Assembly: GCA_022559845.1 (NCBI GenBank)
Contig: CM040125.1
Coordinates: 287,542,200-287,606,199 of the forward strand
Source: Amorphophallus konjac
Lineage: Eukaryota > Streptophyta > Magnoliopsida > Alismatales > Araceae
Length of the DNA stretch: 64,000 bases
Reading direction: 5' to 3'
Numbering within the stretch: position 1 is the stretch's first letter; every line of letters begins with the position of its first letter. Of the stretch, positions 48,897 to 60,814 are shown one piece after another. A program made the position numbers and the translations under genes. Below the pieces are notes generated by a model, which saw nothing but the letters and a program-made list of their open reading frames with translations, was not told the origin of the DNA and ran no database searches.

Positions 48897-51893
48897 TGTA
48901 GCAACCCTAATAAATGAATAATTGAAATAAATTAAAACATATATATATTACAGAAGTAATATATATAAAAAGGAATAGGGTTAATTGGACGAAATAAGAC
49001 AAATTAAAAATAACGCCTCTTATTAGGGCGTTAATTCAAAAAGAAACGCCTCTATAAAAGGCGTGAATAAAGAATCGACGCCCTGACAAAAGGCGTTAAT
49101 TCAGTTCGTGAACCGATCGAACCCAGAACTTATCCAGGGTAAGTGATAAGCATTAGAAAGAGTTCAAACGTGGTAATGACTCTATCATAGAAGTATTACT
49201 TCCACACAATCACCAACCCTACTAGGACATCCAAAATCCTATAAAAACTCTCGTTCATTTAAACCCTAAACCTATTTGATTCGTTCGTCTGCAGAGGTAC
49301 GTAAGAGGAGCATTCCTTCTTATTTTCCTTAAATCCCTACGTCTGTTACATGAAGAACTAACAGTTCTTCATCTTCTTCTGTTACAGGTTAAGAAGCCCC
49401 TACGTTTTGAAGAAGCATAGTTCTTCATCCGGGTAAAAATTATTTACCTTCGTATGATGTTCAGATCACAAAGAAACTGATACAGTTTCTTTATTTTCTT
49501 ATAGGATAACTGCAGTTCTTCTTCTACAATCAAAGCCATCGTCTTCTTCCATCAACCAATAGCCGTGGTCTTCAGGAGCCTAACCGAGCATCATCCTCTG
49601 CTAGTCAAACCCCTCACGGTCATCTTCAAATCCATTATTAAGGTAGGTTTTCTCAAGATACTGTAGCCCAAATAAAATTAGTGAAAGATATTATATAAGC
49701 ATGGCATGCATACGGTCTATATACATATGGTTTCGGTGTGTTTTCTGAATTGTTTGAAAGAGACGCCCTGGAATAGGGCGCTATTTTAAAATAAACGACC
49801 ATAACAGCGGTCGTCAATTTATTAAGAAACGTCCTGTACACAGGCGTTAATTTTACGAGATCATGACTTAAGCATGTTAAGAACGGATTATATATGAAAC
49901 CTTGATTATTAATGCATGATCCTGTCTCCAAATCTAATGTCCTGCAATTTCTTGTATTCACGGCCTGTACAAGGTCGTTTCCCACGTATTAACGCCTTAT
50001 CATAGGGCGTGACTTTAAAAGTAACGCCCCTTACTAGGGCGTGTATATGTTAAAATCTTGAAATTCACGACTTGGACAAAGTCGTTTTCCCTATGTAAAC
50101 GCCCCATCATAGGGCGTGAATTAAAAATAAACGCCCTTTACTAGGGCGTGTATCTGTTAAAATCCTGAAACTCACATATTCTGTAAAATGGAATTAAAAA
50201 AGTAACGCCCCTTCAAAGGGCGCGTTTTTGATAAATTTCTGAGAATAATTATATCCTGTCGAATATGTAAATGATGAGACGCATGCCCCTGCAGTCGTCC
50301 ACTTTGAAGAAACGCCCCCAGGAAAGGCGTGTTTTTGATAAATTAATGAAATAAATGGAAATTCCGCAAATTGGCAATATATGTAAACGCCCTTCTGTTA
50401 GGCGTTAATTATTCAATACACGACTTGACCTAAGTCGTTATTTTACTGTAACCTGATTCTATTACCGATGGTTTCATATTATATATATATATATATATAT
50501 CGGCACTATTCTCCATTCCGTGAGTATAGTCCCACTTTTTACGTTGATTTATCGATCACACTCAACTCTCATTGACATACAAGCTCTCCATTGGACATTC
50601 CGTTCCTTTGGACTAGCGAGTTAGTCATAGAGACCTCCGTAAGACTCCTCGTAGCCTTGGATTCCCTCAAGGCCGACTGAGCTGGTTGTACCCTAAAAAC
50701 CCATTACACCATTGATGCCATGTCACTCTAAAGAAACATGGTATACCGGCCCTTATGATTATACAAAGAGTATATCATAAGAAATTCTTAATGGGATGAT
50801 GATATCATGCCATATTATGTCGTTCTTGTAAACCTCAATTCTATGATAAGAATGAGGGTATCTTACCTTTGATATACTGTTCATGTGGACCTCAATTCTA
50901 TATAAAGAATGTCCATACTGATTTGTCATGGTACCCAAGTTAAGGGAATCATATTCTACCTAGTTTTATCGATATCGTGATTATACCGTTATTATCGCCA
51001 TTCTATGTCCTTTGTCATATTTTGGACTCTATTCTATCAAAGTTGTCATACGTGTCTACAAGCTTGATTATTGAAATTCTATGTTGGCTATAAACAAGAG
51101 TGGATGTCAAAACACATGATAAATGCCTGCGCATATAGGGCCCGATCTGGTCCTGGGAGGAGCACCCGAAAGTACTTGTGCCCATGGGAGTTAAAATGAT
51201 AAGGTATCTGGCATTATACCGAGTACTTGACTTGCTTGATTGGACATTCCACACACATCTTGTACTTGAATCGTACTTGACTTTACATGAAATGCGTGGC
51301 CCGAAAGAGGGTAATTTACTTGCTTGATACATGATAGCCAAAGTTCTTGACATGACTTGTTAAACGTGCTTGTTTGAATACCTTGAATATACTTGTCATC
51401 TTGTTGGAAGTTCATGATTAAGTTCATCTTATTTCTTTGATATTACATTCTCTTTTTCTTGTCGTTTTATGCGAGCATGCATAGCTTTATTGCATTCATG
51501 AAAGATGTAATTACTTAAACCCCTTGCTAGTACTTGAGATATAATTTCCTACTGAGCGTTCGCTCATTCCGTTTGTCCCTTTGTACTTTTCAGGTAAGTC
51601 CGACGACGATGGAAGTCAATCGGATGGGAATTGTCAAGAGTGAAGAGATAGAGATTCTCCAAGTGTCATCTAGTCTTTTCTATAGTTTCTTGAGTCAAAT
51701 ATGTATTCTTTTCCTTTTTATTAAACAGAGTATTGGATTTGTAATAGTCTATCCATTATGAAATAAAGGATTGGGTTATCTTGCTATTTTGCGCATCTCT
51801 GTCTTTGTGTCGAATACACGACCACTCTGATTGACATGATTGATATAGACACGTCGCGCATCTCCGGGTATCTTCCGCGCTCGGGGCGTGACA
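48897..51893 (+). repeat. Third LTR of B
   Basis: 2997 bp, ends GGGGCGTGACA, followed by TSD TTACC. It is nearly identical to the first two; the (TA)n run is 21 nt and one inverted-repeat arm differs (ACGCATG at about 50279). No gene is supported in it. Confidence 0.93.
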
Positions 51894-51898
51894 TTACC

Positions 51899-52824
51899 AC
51901 ACCACTTGGCATGAACACTATGTTGGGTCCATTCATTCATATCACCCACATGTCAAGTAGAAAGTATGAGTGGTCCAAATTCGGATGTAATGGTCCACCT
52001 TCACTCATCATGAGTCTTAAGCATGATAGGAGCATTCTTGGATGTCCAGGTCCCCCGGCATTTGTCACCCCCATAGATGACCGGATCACCTACGGATGCC
52101 CCGGCCCTCCAACCTTTGTTAGAAAGTCCATACTTGATAGGGCCACTTTTGGTTGCCCCGGCCCACCAAGGTTCATCAAGGTCCATATGGCATCATGGCA
52201 TGATAGGTCCATCGATGGATGTTCAGGTCCACCCATCACCCCTAGAATGTCAACATTCACAAAATTGCATGAAAACCTTCGCAAGCACATTAGCAAGGAA
52301 AATGAGATCTATAAAAGGCTGGCTGACTCCCTTCGGCGTCACCAAGAATCCCATGTGGGTGACTTTGTGATGGTGAGGAAGGAGAGGCTCTCCCCGGGAG
52401 TCATCTCCAACTTGAGGCCACGTGGGGCTGGTCCCTTCTAGGTCCTGAGACACATTGGTGCTAATGCCGATGAGTTAGATCTCCCCAAGAAGTATGGAGT
52501 GAGTCCCACATTCAATGCAGCCGACCTAGTGCCATATAAGGGACCCACGGTGGGACCTAGTGAGGATATTGAGCCTATTCCCTCCATTGAGAGAGCACCC
52601 ACCTGTGAGGAGAGACCACCAGCCAAGAGAGCCCAGCGTGAGCACATTGAACGAATATTGGATGAACAGGTCACTACCACCAGGAGCAAGGTATATGAGC
52701 GCTATCTCGGCAGGTGGATGGATCGGTCTCGTTCGGAAGACTTGTGGGCGATACCACTTCTACACCCTCCGAGGAGGGAAGGACTCCTACTCAACGGAGT
52801 CGAGTTCTCCGCACCCCAGGAGTA
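51899..52824 (+). pseudogene. 3' internal part of element A: GCxGPP repeats and integrase tail
   Basis: The reading frame (to a TAG at 52439-52441) has five degenerate units at about 51977, 52033, 52087, 52147 and 52211. Each is centred on GC(N/P/S)GPP, and most have a DR pair a few residues before (for example DRITYGCPGPPTFV). Next comes a basic stretch and a segment typical of the Ty3 integrase C-terminus: VGDFVMVRKERLSPG, then after the TAG VLRHIGANADELDLP and FNAADLVPY. A variable tail follows to about 52824. The TAG breaks the integrase tail. I do not recognise the GCxGPP repeats. The 3' LTR follows at 52825; a purine-rich stretch (52770-52785) may be a displaced PPT. Confidence 0.7.
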
Positions 52825-55192
52825 TGATGGGGGCATCTCTCGCCCCATATATTTTCAAAGCCCCGGTTGCCCGCCAGCATGGTTCCATTACATCCGTCAC
52901 ATTTTTCTAAGTCAATTCATGTAACTTTCATATTTTCTTTGAGCCATAATTATGTAATTTTCCTTTTATTTGAGTATTGTACCTAGGTTAATGAGTCATT
53001 TACCTAGGTTAAGTGTCATTATGTTGTTTAGTTAGTTATTGGGCCCAATTCATTGGGTTTGACCCAAGTGCACCCCCTACCCCCTCGGTTATTTGTCATT
53101 GAGTCTTTTGTCAGGGACTTATTGTAAAATGTGGGTTGCCTATATATAGGACCCCATTCCTCCCATTTCAACTTAATGAATCAATGAATGAAAAAACTTG
53201 TCATTTTGAGAGTTTACACTTCTTATCTAGTGGAGAGAATCTATTTTTGGGTGAGAAACCCTAGGGGAGAGATTCCCCACCCTTCCCTCTCTTAATCTCT
53301 CTTTTTCACTCCACTTTCTCTCTCCTCCACACCCAAATTCGAATTTTCTTCTCTCTCCTCCCTTCCCAACCACCTCCACTCCCCACCTACCCCATTTAAG
53401 CCTCTTCCCATTCCTCACAACCCTCATCAATACTTCACCCCTTCCCAAGACCCCCTCCACCAATCCTCTCCTTACCATCCAACCCCCAACTACCCCTCCC
53501 ACTTTCCCAAGCACCCTTCCCACTACCCCAAGCACCCCTTCCCTTCCCCAACACAACCCCCCCATTCCCAAGATAAAAAATTAACCCCACCCTTAAACCT
53601 ATTTTCGAATATCCTTTCCCTCTCTCCATTCCAACCAAATTCGCAGCCCCCACTACCACCATCTGTTGGACCCTCTTCCAGACCTTATTCTCCACCTCCC
53701 ACACCTTAGAACACCCCCTCCAAGACCCCCTTACAACCAGGGGTCACTCCCATACTCATCTACCCCCTTCCCGTTCTTCTTGCTTGGTCATTGGAAGCTA
53801 CTTCAAAGTTGCAATTTGCTGTCCAGAAGTTGCAGGTGAACCAGCAACTTACAGCGGCCACCACGACTTCCTCCGGATGAGTTTGAAGGCACAAGAGGCA
53901 TCCACAGAAGCGTCTCCCTGCCCTCTTCACAACAGAAGTGGTTTGGTCTTCATCCGATCTGTGTGCTGCCTGGGAGCTTCGTTCTTCCACAACGGCGCAG
54001 AACTATCCCTACTGAGTACCAGAATCGGATTAGAAGCTCTGCCACGACGAACCTTGGAGGAATCAGCCCACAAGCTCTGGTACAAAGTTCTTCTTCTTCC
54101 TGTCTACTTTCAGAATCAAGAAGCGGAATCCCATTCAGCATCCTGTGGCAGGAGTTATCATTTTTCTCCCTCAGCTCCATCATCCTGCTACCCACAGTCT
54201 GCACCGACAAGACACCAGTGTTCAGAGCACTCAGGTCTTCTCCTACATCGTCTGGCCTCCCCGTCAATTTTTCTGTGAAGAGGACTCGTCCACGATTCCA
54301 ACGCCTCTAACGGTGCTCGATTCTGACCTCGGGAGCTGCCGGGGCATCATCTGCAACCTGCTGTTGGAAACCAGGAGCTGCCAGTCCGAGATTCTACCTC
54401 TTTATTCGAGCCTCCACCCAGGCCAGCCGCAGCTCCAGAAGAATTCTAAAAAATTCTGAGGGGTTCCAGTACCAGTCCCGAAGAGTTTCCCACAGGTCTT
54501 GCCACCCACAAAATTCCTGAACGAGTTCTACAGCAGAAACATCGACTATCTGTCCCTGTTCGGAGAGAGCAGGCAGAACCGCTGACTTCATCTTCAATGC
54601 TTTTAATCCAAGTTTCCCCTCCCCGCTTGGCCGGCTGAAGGCCCCTCCCTGCGTGGAGGTAATTTTGGTTGTAATCACTATTAACCCCCACCCCAAGGTC
54701 CCCCTCCTGCGAGAGGTGTAGTGTTGTAACTTCTTTGGGCAGGTCAAGCGACACCACTGCGGCGTGTGGGGATCCACTCGCCTCCCCGCTCGCCCTCGTC
54801 TCCGAGCGGGACCAGTTTCTTCAAACCGGTCGAGTAAGTGCTCACACCTCACTGCATTTAGTGCTTGTCTTTCAATATTAGTTCTAGTTCCGCTGGTTAT
54901 GCGAGTGAGAGCTCAATCCTCAAGCCCCATTGCCTTGAGTGATCACCGTGGGAAGAGTGCAACCGGTGCCATCAGCACTTCGTTGGCCCCGTTGAATTGG
55001 GCTTCCAAATCCATTGGGAACCAATCTTGGCCTTGCTGGCCCTCTACCAGCAAGGGCCCAACCCCTCAACCTCACCTTGGCATTGTCAAGTTACCCCAGG
55101 CTTGGGTGAGTGTCGATAGAGCGGTGGCCCAATTCGGCCCATTTGAATGCGATTGTGCTTGCTTGCATTAGGTCCGAGGTTGTGTCACATCA
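52825..55192 (+). repeat. 3' LTR of element A
   Basis: 2368 bp, starts TGATGGGGGC, ends TCACATCA, then TSD CTCTG. TATA box at 53141-53148. Pairs with 7839-10197; the differences seen are scattered substitutions and one short indel, so A is older than B and D. No real gene seen. Confidence 0.9.
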
Positions 55193-57130
55193 CTCTGCTC
55201 GCTCGAATTTTAGGGCCGTCAGCTGGTCCGCTAGACCATGGCCTATGAACTCCCTTCTGTTCACATGCTTCAGAAGCAGAACCACTCGTTGCGTCCAGTC
55301 CTCCATGGGATAGCCGAAAGCTAACAGAGTATGAGAAAGGTGCTTTTCCAGGCCCCTTAGCTGCACATAAGACAAGTCCTGGTATGTCATCATGGTCTGC
55401 CTCAGTGTCTCTAGATATTGTCATACTAGGTCGCTTGATGACTGTAGACCAAGTGATGGCGTATCAGGGAGTTAAAATTTGACATGACGGTCGATCGTGG
55501 CCCAAATATCATCGCTCGGTGCAGAAGATGATGCTGGTATGTCATGCACGGCACCTGCACTGGAATCGGCCTCGGCAATTAACTCAATAGGGGGAGCGTC
55601 AATAGCGACAATCTCTTCCCCAACCTCTGGCAACGACACCACGGCTGGAGCCTTGACAATGGGGAGTGGTTGGTCACCATCTCCGGCCTGGCCAGCATCT
55701 ACCAATGCCGATTCGGTGGCAAGGGCTAAAGCCGTAGAGGCCGTGGCTATTCCTTCTACAATCTCTCCTGCCTCTATTCCGGGGATTTCTTCAAGCAATT
55801 CTCCGCCGATGGCAAGTTGCTGCTCCTCAAGAGTCACAGCTAACTGATCAGACCTGGCAGTTACGCCGGGCACTTGCAAGCCCGCTGTCATAATATAATC
55901 CTTTGGGTACTGCAGGGCAATGGGCCTCATGACAGGTGAAAATACCAGCGGGTCTACACGAGGGGTGGAAAGAAAACCTTTGCGGTCATGGCAGGCAAGG
56001 TCACGTCAGCCCGAATAATGGGAACCTTCAAAAAAGGATAAACATAATAGGCAGCGGAATAATGATCAATGAGAAGAGGCAAGGGAGTTAAGGGAGTGGT
56101 CTTACCTCAATCGACACCAGGCTTAATTCTCCGGTAGCAGAGACCCTCGTCTCCATCATTCCTGCCCCCTCTCTTATGGAGGGACCAGGTGGCCCGAAGC
56201 TACTCCACGCCAGCTGTGGTGGACTGAAGGTTGTGAAATCACTTTTATAAGCAGAAGATGCCCCAGCATCTTCAGTCTCTGTTCCCACCATTGGAAACTC
56301 CTTGTCACTGGAGCCGCCACCATAATCCACCTGCTCTAACGAAGATGAGCTTTGAACTAGCATTGGGTCTTTCCCTTTAAGGGCAAGCGGCCCCTCACCC
56401 GGATGGCCTCCCGATGGAGCGTCTTGCTCAATAGAAGCCTGCTCAGCCAGCTCTGTAGCAGGGATCACGGGCGAATGAACTTCAGGAGAAAGCTGACTCC
56501 CTAAAATGATCCCCTGCTCAGCAAAAGTTCCCTCGGTCGACTCCACGACAAGGGGAGAAGGCGGTCGGATCTCGACTAAAGCTAAAATACGAAGCACTCA
56601 TGTGAGCCCAGGGTGCGATAAATTATGGAAATACTTAGAGGACAGACCACAGACTACCTTCCATCTCGTGGCTGGGTGTGGGAGAAGGCAAATTTTCTTC
56701 AAGGGGAGCTGTTGGCACTCCATTTCCTCTCTCTTCAACTCCCGCAGGGGTGGCAGCCTCTTGCGCAGCCATTGCAGATGAAGTAGCTGCACCTGTAAAA
56801 TAAGAATTAGCCTATATGACCAAAGTAGAGGCAGAGTGAAAAATGAAAGATATACCCTGGGTTGCACGTGCCGGCACATGAGAAGGCTCGAACTCTTCAA
56901 ATGAGACCACGGCTGGAGGAATAGCCACCGGTTCTGGGTCTACGGTCTTTTTCTGGAGGGCCCGCTTCGCCTGAGTGACCGCCTCCCTTTAGACCTGGTT
57001 CGCTTGCACGAGTCACCAGGAGAAAGAGGTGTCGTGGTCGAAGCCACCTCTGGGGCTTCAAAATATGTTGGCTTCTGAGCCTTTATAATCAGCTCTCTAA
57101 AGTGCTTGGTCTCCTCTGAAGTGAGCCAAA
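55193..57130 (-). pseudogene. PMD gene, exons 4-7 (acidic linker and start of coiled coil)
   Basis: Splice signals are clear. Exon 4 starts at 57130 after GTGCAG and reads WLTSEETKHFRELI to ATQG. Exon 5 follows TTTTACAG near 56794 and ends EME|GT. Exon 6 ends SIE|GTAAG at 56107. Exon 7 starts near 55953 after a pyrimidine tract and TGTAG. The encoded part is Pro/Glu/Ser-rich and low-complexity, then turns into a structured segment (YQDLSYVQLRGLEKHL, LTALKFERAE) that element A interrupts at 55193. Exon 7 is broken by TAA at 55472-55474 and TGA at 55421-55423, and exon 4 by a frameshift near 56985. Exons were inferred by eye. Confidence 0.65.
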
Positions 57131-57219
57131 CTGCACATACACAAGGGTGAAGAAGAATGACGCACATTACAACAAGAGAAGAAGCAAGCTAAGAGATGAA
57201 GTCAAAGAATGAAAAATAC

Positions 57220-58702
57220 ATGCCGGCCCCGTGTACAGAGGGGAGTGTGGCCAGTAGAACAGTGAAGGCTCTTTGTTCCTTGAAGCAGCCTCGCGAATCG
57301 GCCAACAAATGTCTCCTATCACTTTGCATTGATCGGCCAGTGACGCTAGGTCCGAATGACCACAAGAGGATAAATGGTAATACAAGCCGAGATGGTCCAG
57401 CCCCCATCCATCGGCATATTTAAAGGAAAGGAGAAGAGGTCGGCCCAATATGGCTTCACTAGGGCCACCTACTGAAAGCCCATGAGAATGTAGCAATGCG
57501 AATAACCAAGGGGTATCGCTGTAAAGCGTCGGCCGTCGGTCTTCTCTTCTGATGAAGGTCCTGTAAGGATAAAGCCGGTCGCTCTCAGGGACCCAAGAAG
57601 TTGTATATGGTAGAGGCTCCTCCACTGGCAAGGGGATATGCTGAAGAATTAATAGTTCACTGCTCACACGACATAAGCCCTGAAGCGTCTTTAAGAAGCC
57701 ATCTTTGCTGATCTCCGATAGTTTTGGCTCGATCTTGGATGAGCGGTGCTTAGTAGTCTTACGTGCCTCCAGATAGGCCGCCACTGCAACATTCGTCTGG
57801 AATTTTAGCTTCTTCAAGTAGGCCGGGTCAACATCCAGAGCCGGCATTGGCGGAGAGTCCAAGAATTGGCCTTCAGCAACAGCCCAACATTGTCTTCTCG
57901 AGTTCCTATAAAAGCTTGTGCGCACGTTCCACCATTTGATAAATTCTGAAGTCACACGGGGAAAGCGTGCAGGGGCCGAAACTCTGAATGAAACCGCCTC
58001 TCGACGCTGAAAATAGTCCCACCATATGCGAGCCTCATCATTCGATACCTGGCCAGCCCGGGCCCTGTTCGGCAATGCAAATTGTGCCGAGGAAGCAGGG
58101 ATGTGTTGATCATAACCAAAATTTTGACCGAATCGGAATGGGTAGTAAGGCTCCAGGCATAAAATCTTGCTCTTACAGAAAACCAAGACGCTCGGCCTTA
58201 TTGACAGCGCCCAGTCGATTAGCTCCGACTCAAGAATCATCCTTGTGCACCTGGCATCAGAAATGGGGCAAACAAACTCTTCTGTTTCATGAAGGCGACA
58301 CTCCCGCATCTTGTTCACTAATGGACTTGAGTGGGCGGCAAAGCTCCAAAAATGCAAAACTCCGGGCGCGTCCATCGGAACTTTAGTCACTTTTCCTCAG
58401 ATGGCAAAAAGTTGGTCCGCTGTTTGGGTCGGTTCGGCGCCCGCAAACTCTATCATCCTCGGAACTTGCTGTGCTGACTGGAGTGACCGAGGGGCAGCTT
58501 CTGGGAATAATGAGCAAACCCAGGCATTGAAAAAGTGCAACGGACCAACAATCCGCAGATTCCTGGGAAGATGAGATCGATGCAAGTCTCCCAACATTTT
58601 ATATATTAAACACAATGCAACTGGGCATAGTGAAAGTTTCATGCCCCATGCCATCAGGCAGGCGAGATAAATGGCTTCAGCCCTAATCACGCTCTCATCA
58701 CC
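57220..58702 (-). pseudogene. PMD gene, exon 3 (second half of plant mobile domain)
   Basis: The exon starts after TCTCCCATAG (58703) and reads ESVIRAEAIYLACLMAWGM. It passes a TGA at 58397-58399 (probably once CGA) and stays open for about 390 codons. The phrase PYYPFRFGQNFGYDQHIPAS matches the conserved RxxxQFGxDQxxP block of the plant mobile (aminotransferase-like) domain. It ends at 57220 before GTATTT; joining to exon 4 keeps the frame. The domain occurs in cellular proteins linked to silencing and genome stability and also in transposable elements. Here the stops mean no full protein is made. Confidence 0.7.
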
Positions 58703-58825
58703 CTATGGGAGAGCGAAAGAGCAAATTCAATAAGTCAAGTACGTAGCACAATGGGTGACTGCGTCAACACCAGCAGGATTAGGACCTCCTCGTTGGCCTC
58801 CCTTTAATGAGGAAGATAAAGCAGC

Positions 58826-59974
58826 TTATCGTCGAACCCTTTTCTTCCGCTGAACAGGAGCTCGCACTATAGAAGGGAAGTCTTTGTATTTTCGCTCCCC
58901 TCTGAAGAAATACTGGAGCCAGGTGCCCATCCTCACGCGCCTCTTTGCTCCAGGCTTGCATGCTTCCTGGGTATCGTACGAGGAGCTGCAGAGAGTACGA
59001 TATGCTTTCATTAGATAGCGGTAGGTGAAACCAGTCAAGTATCGCCCTTCACCATCCGTCTGATCCTTCAGCCAGTCTGGCCAACATACTTCCTCATACG
59101 GCTCACCGTCGATCGGGAGGCCGCTTAGTTGAGAGAGACTCCAAAGGTCCAGCGATGTCTCTCTATCTAAGGTATAGAATGTGTTGTACTCGGGACAAAA
59201 CACCTCAATCATACCGTAGCATAAACCCTTGGAAATGGGGTAGCGATACCTTGATGCATATACACTGTGGTATACGCCTGCCTTGATCAAGATAGGAGCA
59301 TAGTACTGCAGAACATAATCGGTGAACTGCACCGCTCCTGCCCGGAAGGCATGGGCGTCAGTAGCCTTCATGTCGGCAAACCAACCCACAGAAATCTAGT
59401 GCTTGAAGCGAACTGCTAAGCAGTCTAGCAAGAAAGGCTCCTATCTATACCACCACTTCAGCAGGGCCAAGAATAAACTGAAGCACGGTTTCTCCCGGTC
59501 AACACAGCCTGTAGCTTCATTCCATCGGGCCGAGATGAATTCAGAGGCTTTGTTCAATAGTCCATCCTATGGAGTCAGCTACTAGAGTCCGAGCACGACA
59601 TTCCACTTCCTGGGCTCACCTGGCAAATATATGGGTTTTCCCCGTACAATGAAGTCCGTCAAACTATCGCGGTCGGCAAGTAGCGCCACCTTAGCCTTCC
59701 GAGCAAGGAGCAAGTCCCACTTGCTCTGAAGATTGAATCGCTTCATAAAAGACATCAGATGCTTGTCTTTGGGATGGTCCACTCTGTAGCCATCGCGGCG
59801 ATCATATTTGAAGGAGTCACTCCCGATGATTAACAGGCAGCCAATATCTACTGTGTTGGTGTTTGAATCAGAAGACTCCGCAACTATGGCCAACTTATCA
59901 TGGCCTCTGTCCAAGGAATCAACGTCCCTCCAAGTCACCACAGCACGGGAGGAGGAAGGAGAATTAGATGCCAT
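58826..59974 (-). pseudogene. PMD gene, exons 1-2 (start and first half of plant mobile domain)
   Basis: The likely start is MASNSPSSSR at 59974, just after a good 3' splice site (TTTTCTTTGATGCAG), so the 5' leader has an intron. One frame runs from 59974 to 58826. It is broken only by five TAG codons: 59582-59584, 59579-59581, 59567-59569, 59441-59443 and 59396-59398. The part TFYTLDRETSLDLWSLSQLS followed by GLPIDGEPYEE is the hallmark of the plant mobile domain (PF10536-like). Downstream, SIVRAPVQRKKRVRR marks the end near a 5' splice site I could not fix. The protein is nuclear in known relatives; the role here is unknown. Confidence 0.7.
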
Positions 59975-60401
59975 AGTATCTGCATCAAAGAAAACACACA
60001 AAAAATATGCAAGGTCTGAAAAGAGTTGTTGAGAATAAAAGACCTCTACCAAAATTCCGGCAGAGTCTCCGCTGCCCGGGAGCTTGCCAGAAGAAAGCAG
60101 GAACACGTCCATTAAGGGACGGTCCCTAAAATAGGCCGTAGGTGTCACACCGAGGCCGAACAGGACACCCAAGGGTGTAGCTCCGAGGACAAGCCTACTA
60201 GGAGCCTCCCGGGGCCTGGAATTGGGGGGTTTGAATCCCCTGAATCAAGAAGAAAATAGACTTCACCCTCACTAAAATCCCACCGCTGCTGTCTTCGTCG
60301 AAGGGAGAAGGGGACCACCGCCGTGAGCAGAGGGGAGAAGAAGAGAGAGAAAGTTCGGATTGAGAATGAAGAGAATGAGGAAGAAAGAGAAGAGGACGGC
60401 C
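59975..60401 (-). other. Probable 5' leader and intron of the PMD gene
   Basis: Minus strand from the TATA box to the start codon. It begins with a CT-rich stretch (60300-60390 as purines on the plus strand), usual for plant 5' leaders, and ends with a pyrimidine-rich 3' splice site before 59974. Part of it is open in frame (to 60172) but shows no conserved residues. Confidence 0.45.
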
Positions 60402-60409
60402 TTTTATAA
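60402..60409 (-). promoter_or_regulatory. TATA box of the PMD gene
   Basis: Minus strand TATAAAAG (within CCTTATAAAAGG), about 430 bp upstream of the start codon, with a CT-rich leader after it. Confidence 0.6.
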
Positions 60410-60443
60410 GGTCTTAGAATGCTCTAATTTGGGGCGGGGGCAG

Positions 60444-60694
60444 GGCGCGCCGTTTTAGAGCCCTCCCGTGCCGATCGAGCAGTTTTGTGTGCCGGATTAG
60501 CAGCAGAAGGCACGCCGGAATAGAACGTCCCGGGGATATGCCGCGCCGGATTAACCCAGTTAAGGGACCGCGCCGAAATAACAAAGCTAGGGGGCACGCC
60601 GTCTTAAGACAGTTGTCATGGCCGCACCATTTTAAGACCAATTTGCCACCTCCGCCCCATTTTAAGGCCGTTATGAAGCCACGCCGTTTGAACG
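60444..60694. repeat. Degenerate ~28-bp repeats upstream of the PMD promoter
   Basis: About nine units of the form (G)(C/A)CGCCGNNTTAA occur near 60444, 60488, 60509, 60540, 60567, 60593, 60620, 60650 and 60678. Most are 26-31 bp apart. They lie 35-290 bp upstream of the minus-strand TATA box. They may be repeated promoter sites. Confidence 0.55.
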
Positions 60695-60814
60695 GCACCT
60701 CGACTGTATCAAATCAATGGTCTGTGCTGACCAAGTGAGGAGTATGCTCAATCAAAGCAAATCCATCGGTCCCGCATCGCTCATTCCTCACTTGCACCGC
60801 CTGTGGCTGGGGGG

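Larger units (their letters stand above)
33678..51893 (+). mobile_element. Element B: tandem Tekay-type element, LTR-int-LTR-int-LTR
   Basis: Three LTRs of 2996, 3001 and 2997 bp (33678-36673, 41284-44284, 48897-51893) alternate with two internal regions (36674-41283, 44285-48896). TTACC lies directly outside the outer ends (33673-33677, 51894-51898), so the whole array behaves as one insertion. Repeat units are 7606 and 7613 bp and nearly identical. Each internal region has its own PBS, gag-pol and PPT. Unequal recombination between LTRs of two copies of one insertion would give exactly this structure. Each gag-pol has one homopolymer indel, at different places. Confidence 0.94.
7839..55192 (+). 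mobile_element. Element A: non-autonomous Ty3/gypsy retrotransposon with nested insertions
   Basis: Two LTRs starting TGATGGGGGC and ending TCACATCA (7839-10197 and 52825-55192) flank the element. The same five bases CTCTG lie just outside both (7834-7838, 55193-55197), a clean target-site duplication. A tRNA-Met primer-binding site follows the left LTR. Without the nested elements C and B, the internal part is only about 2.9 kb (10198-12169, 33645-33677, 51899-52824). It holds gag, a Pro-rich region, GCxGPP repeats and an integrase C-terminal tail. No protease, RT, RNase H or integrase core is seen, so the element must have used another element's enzymes. It lies inside the PMD pseudogene. 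Confidence 0.9.
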
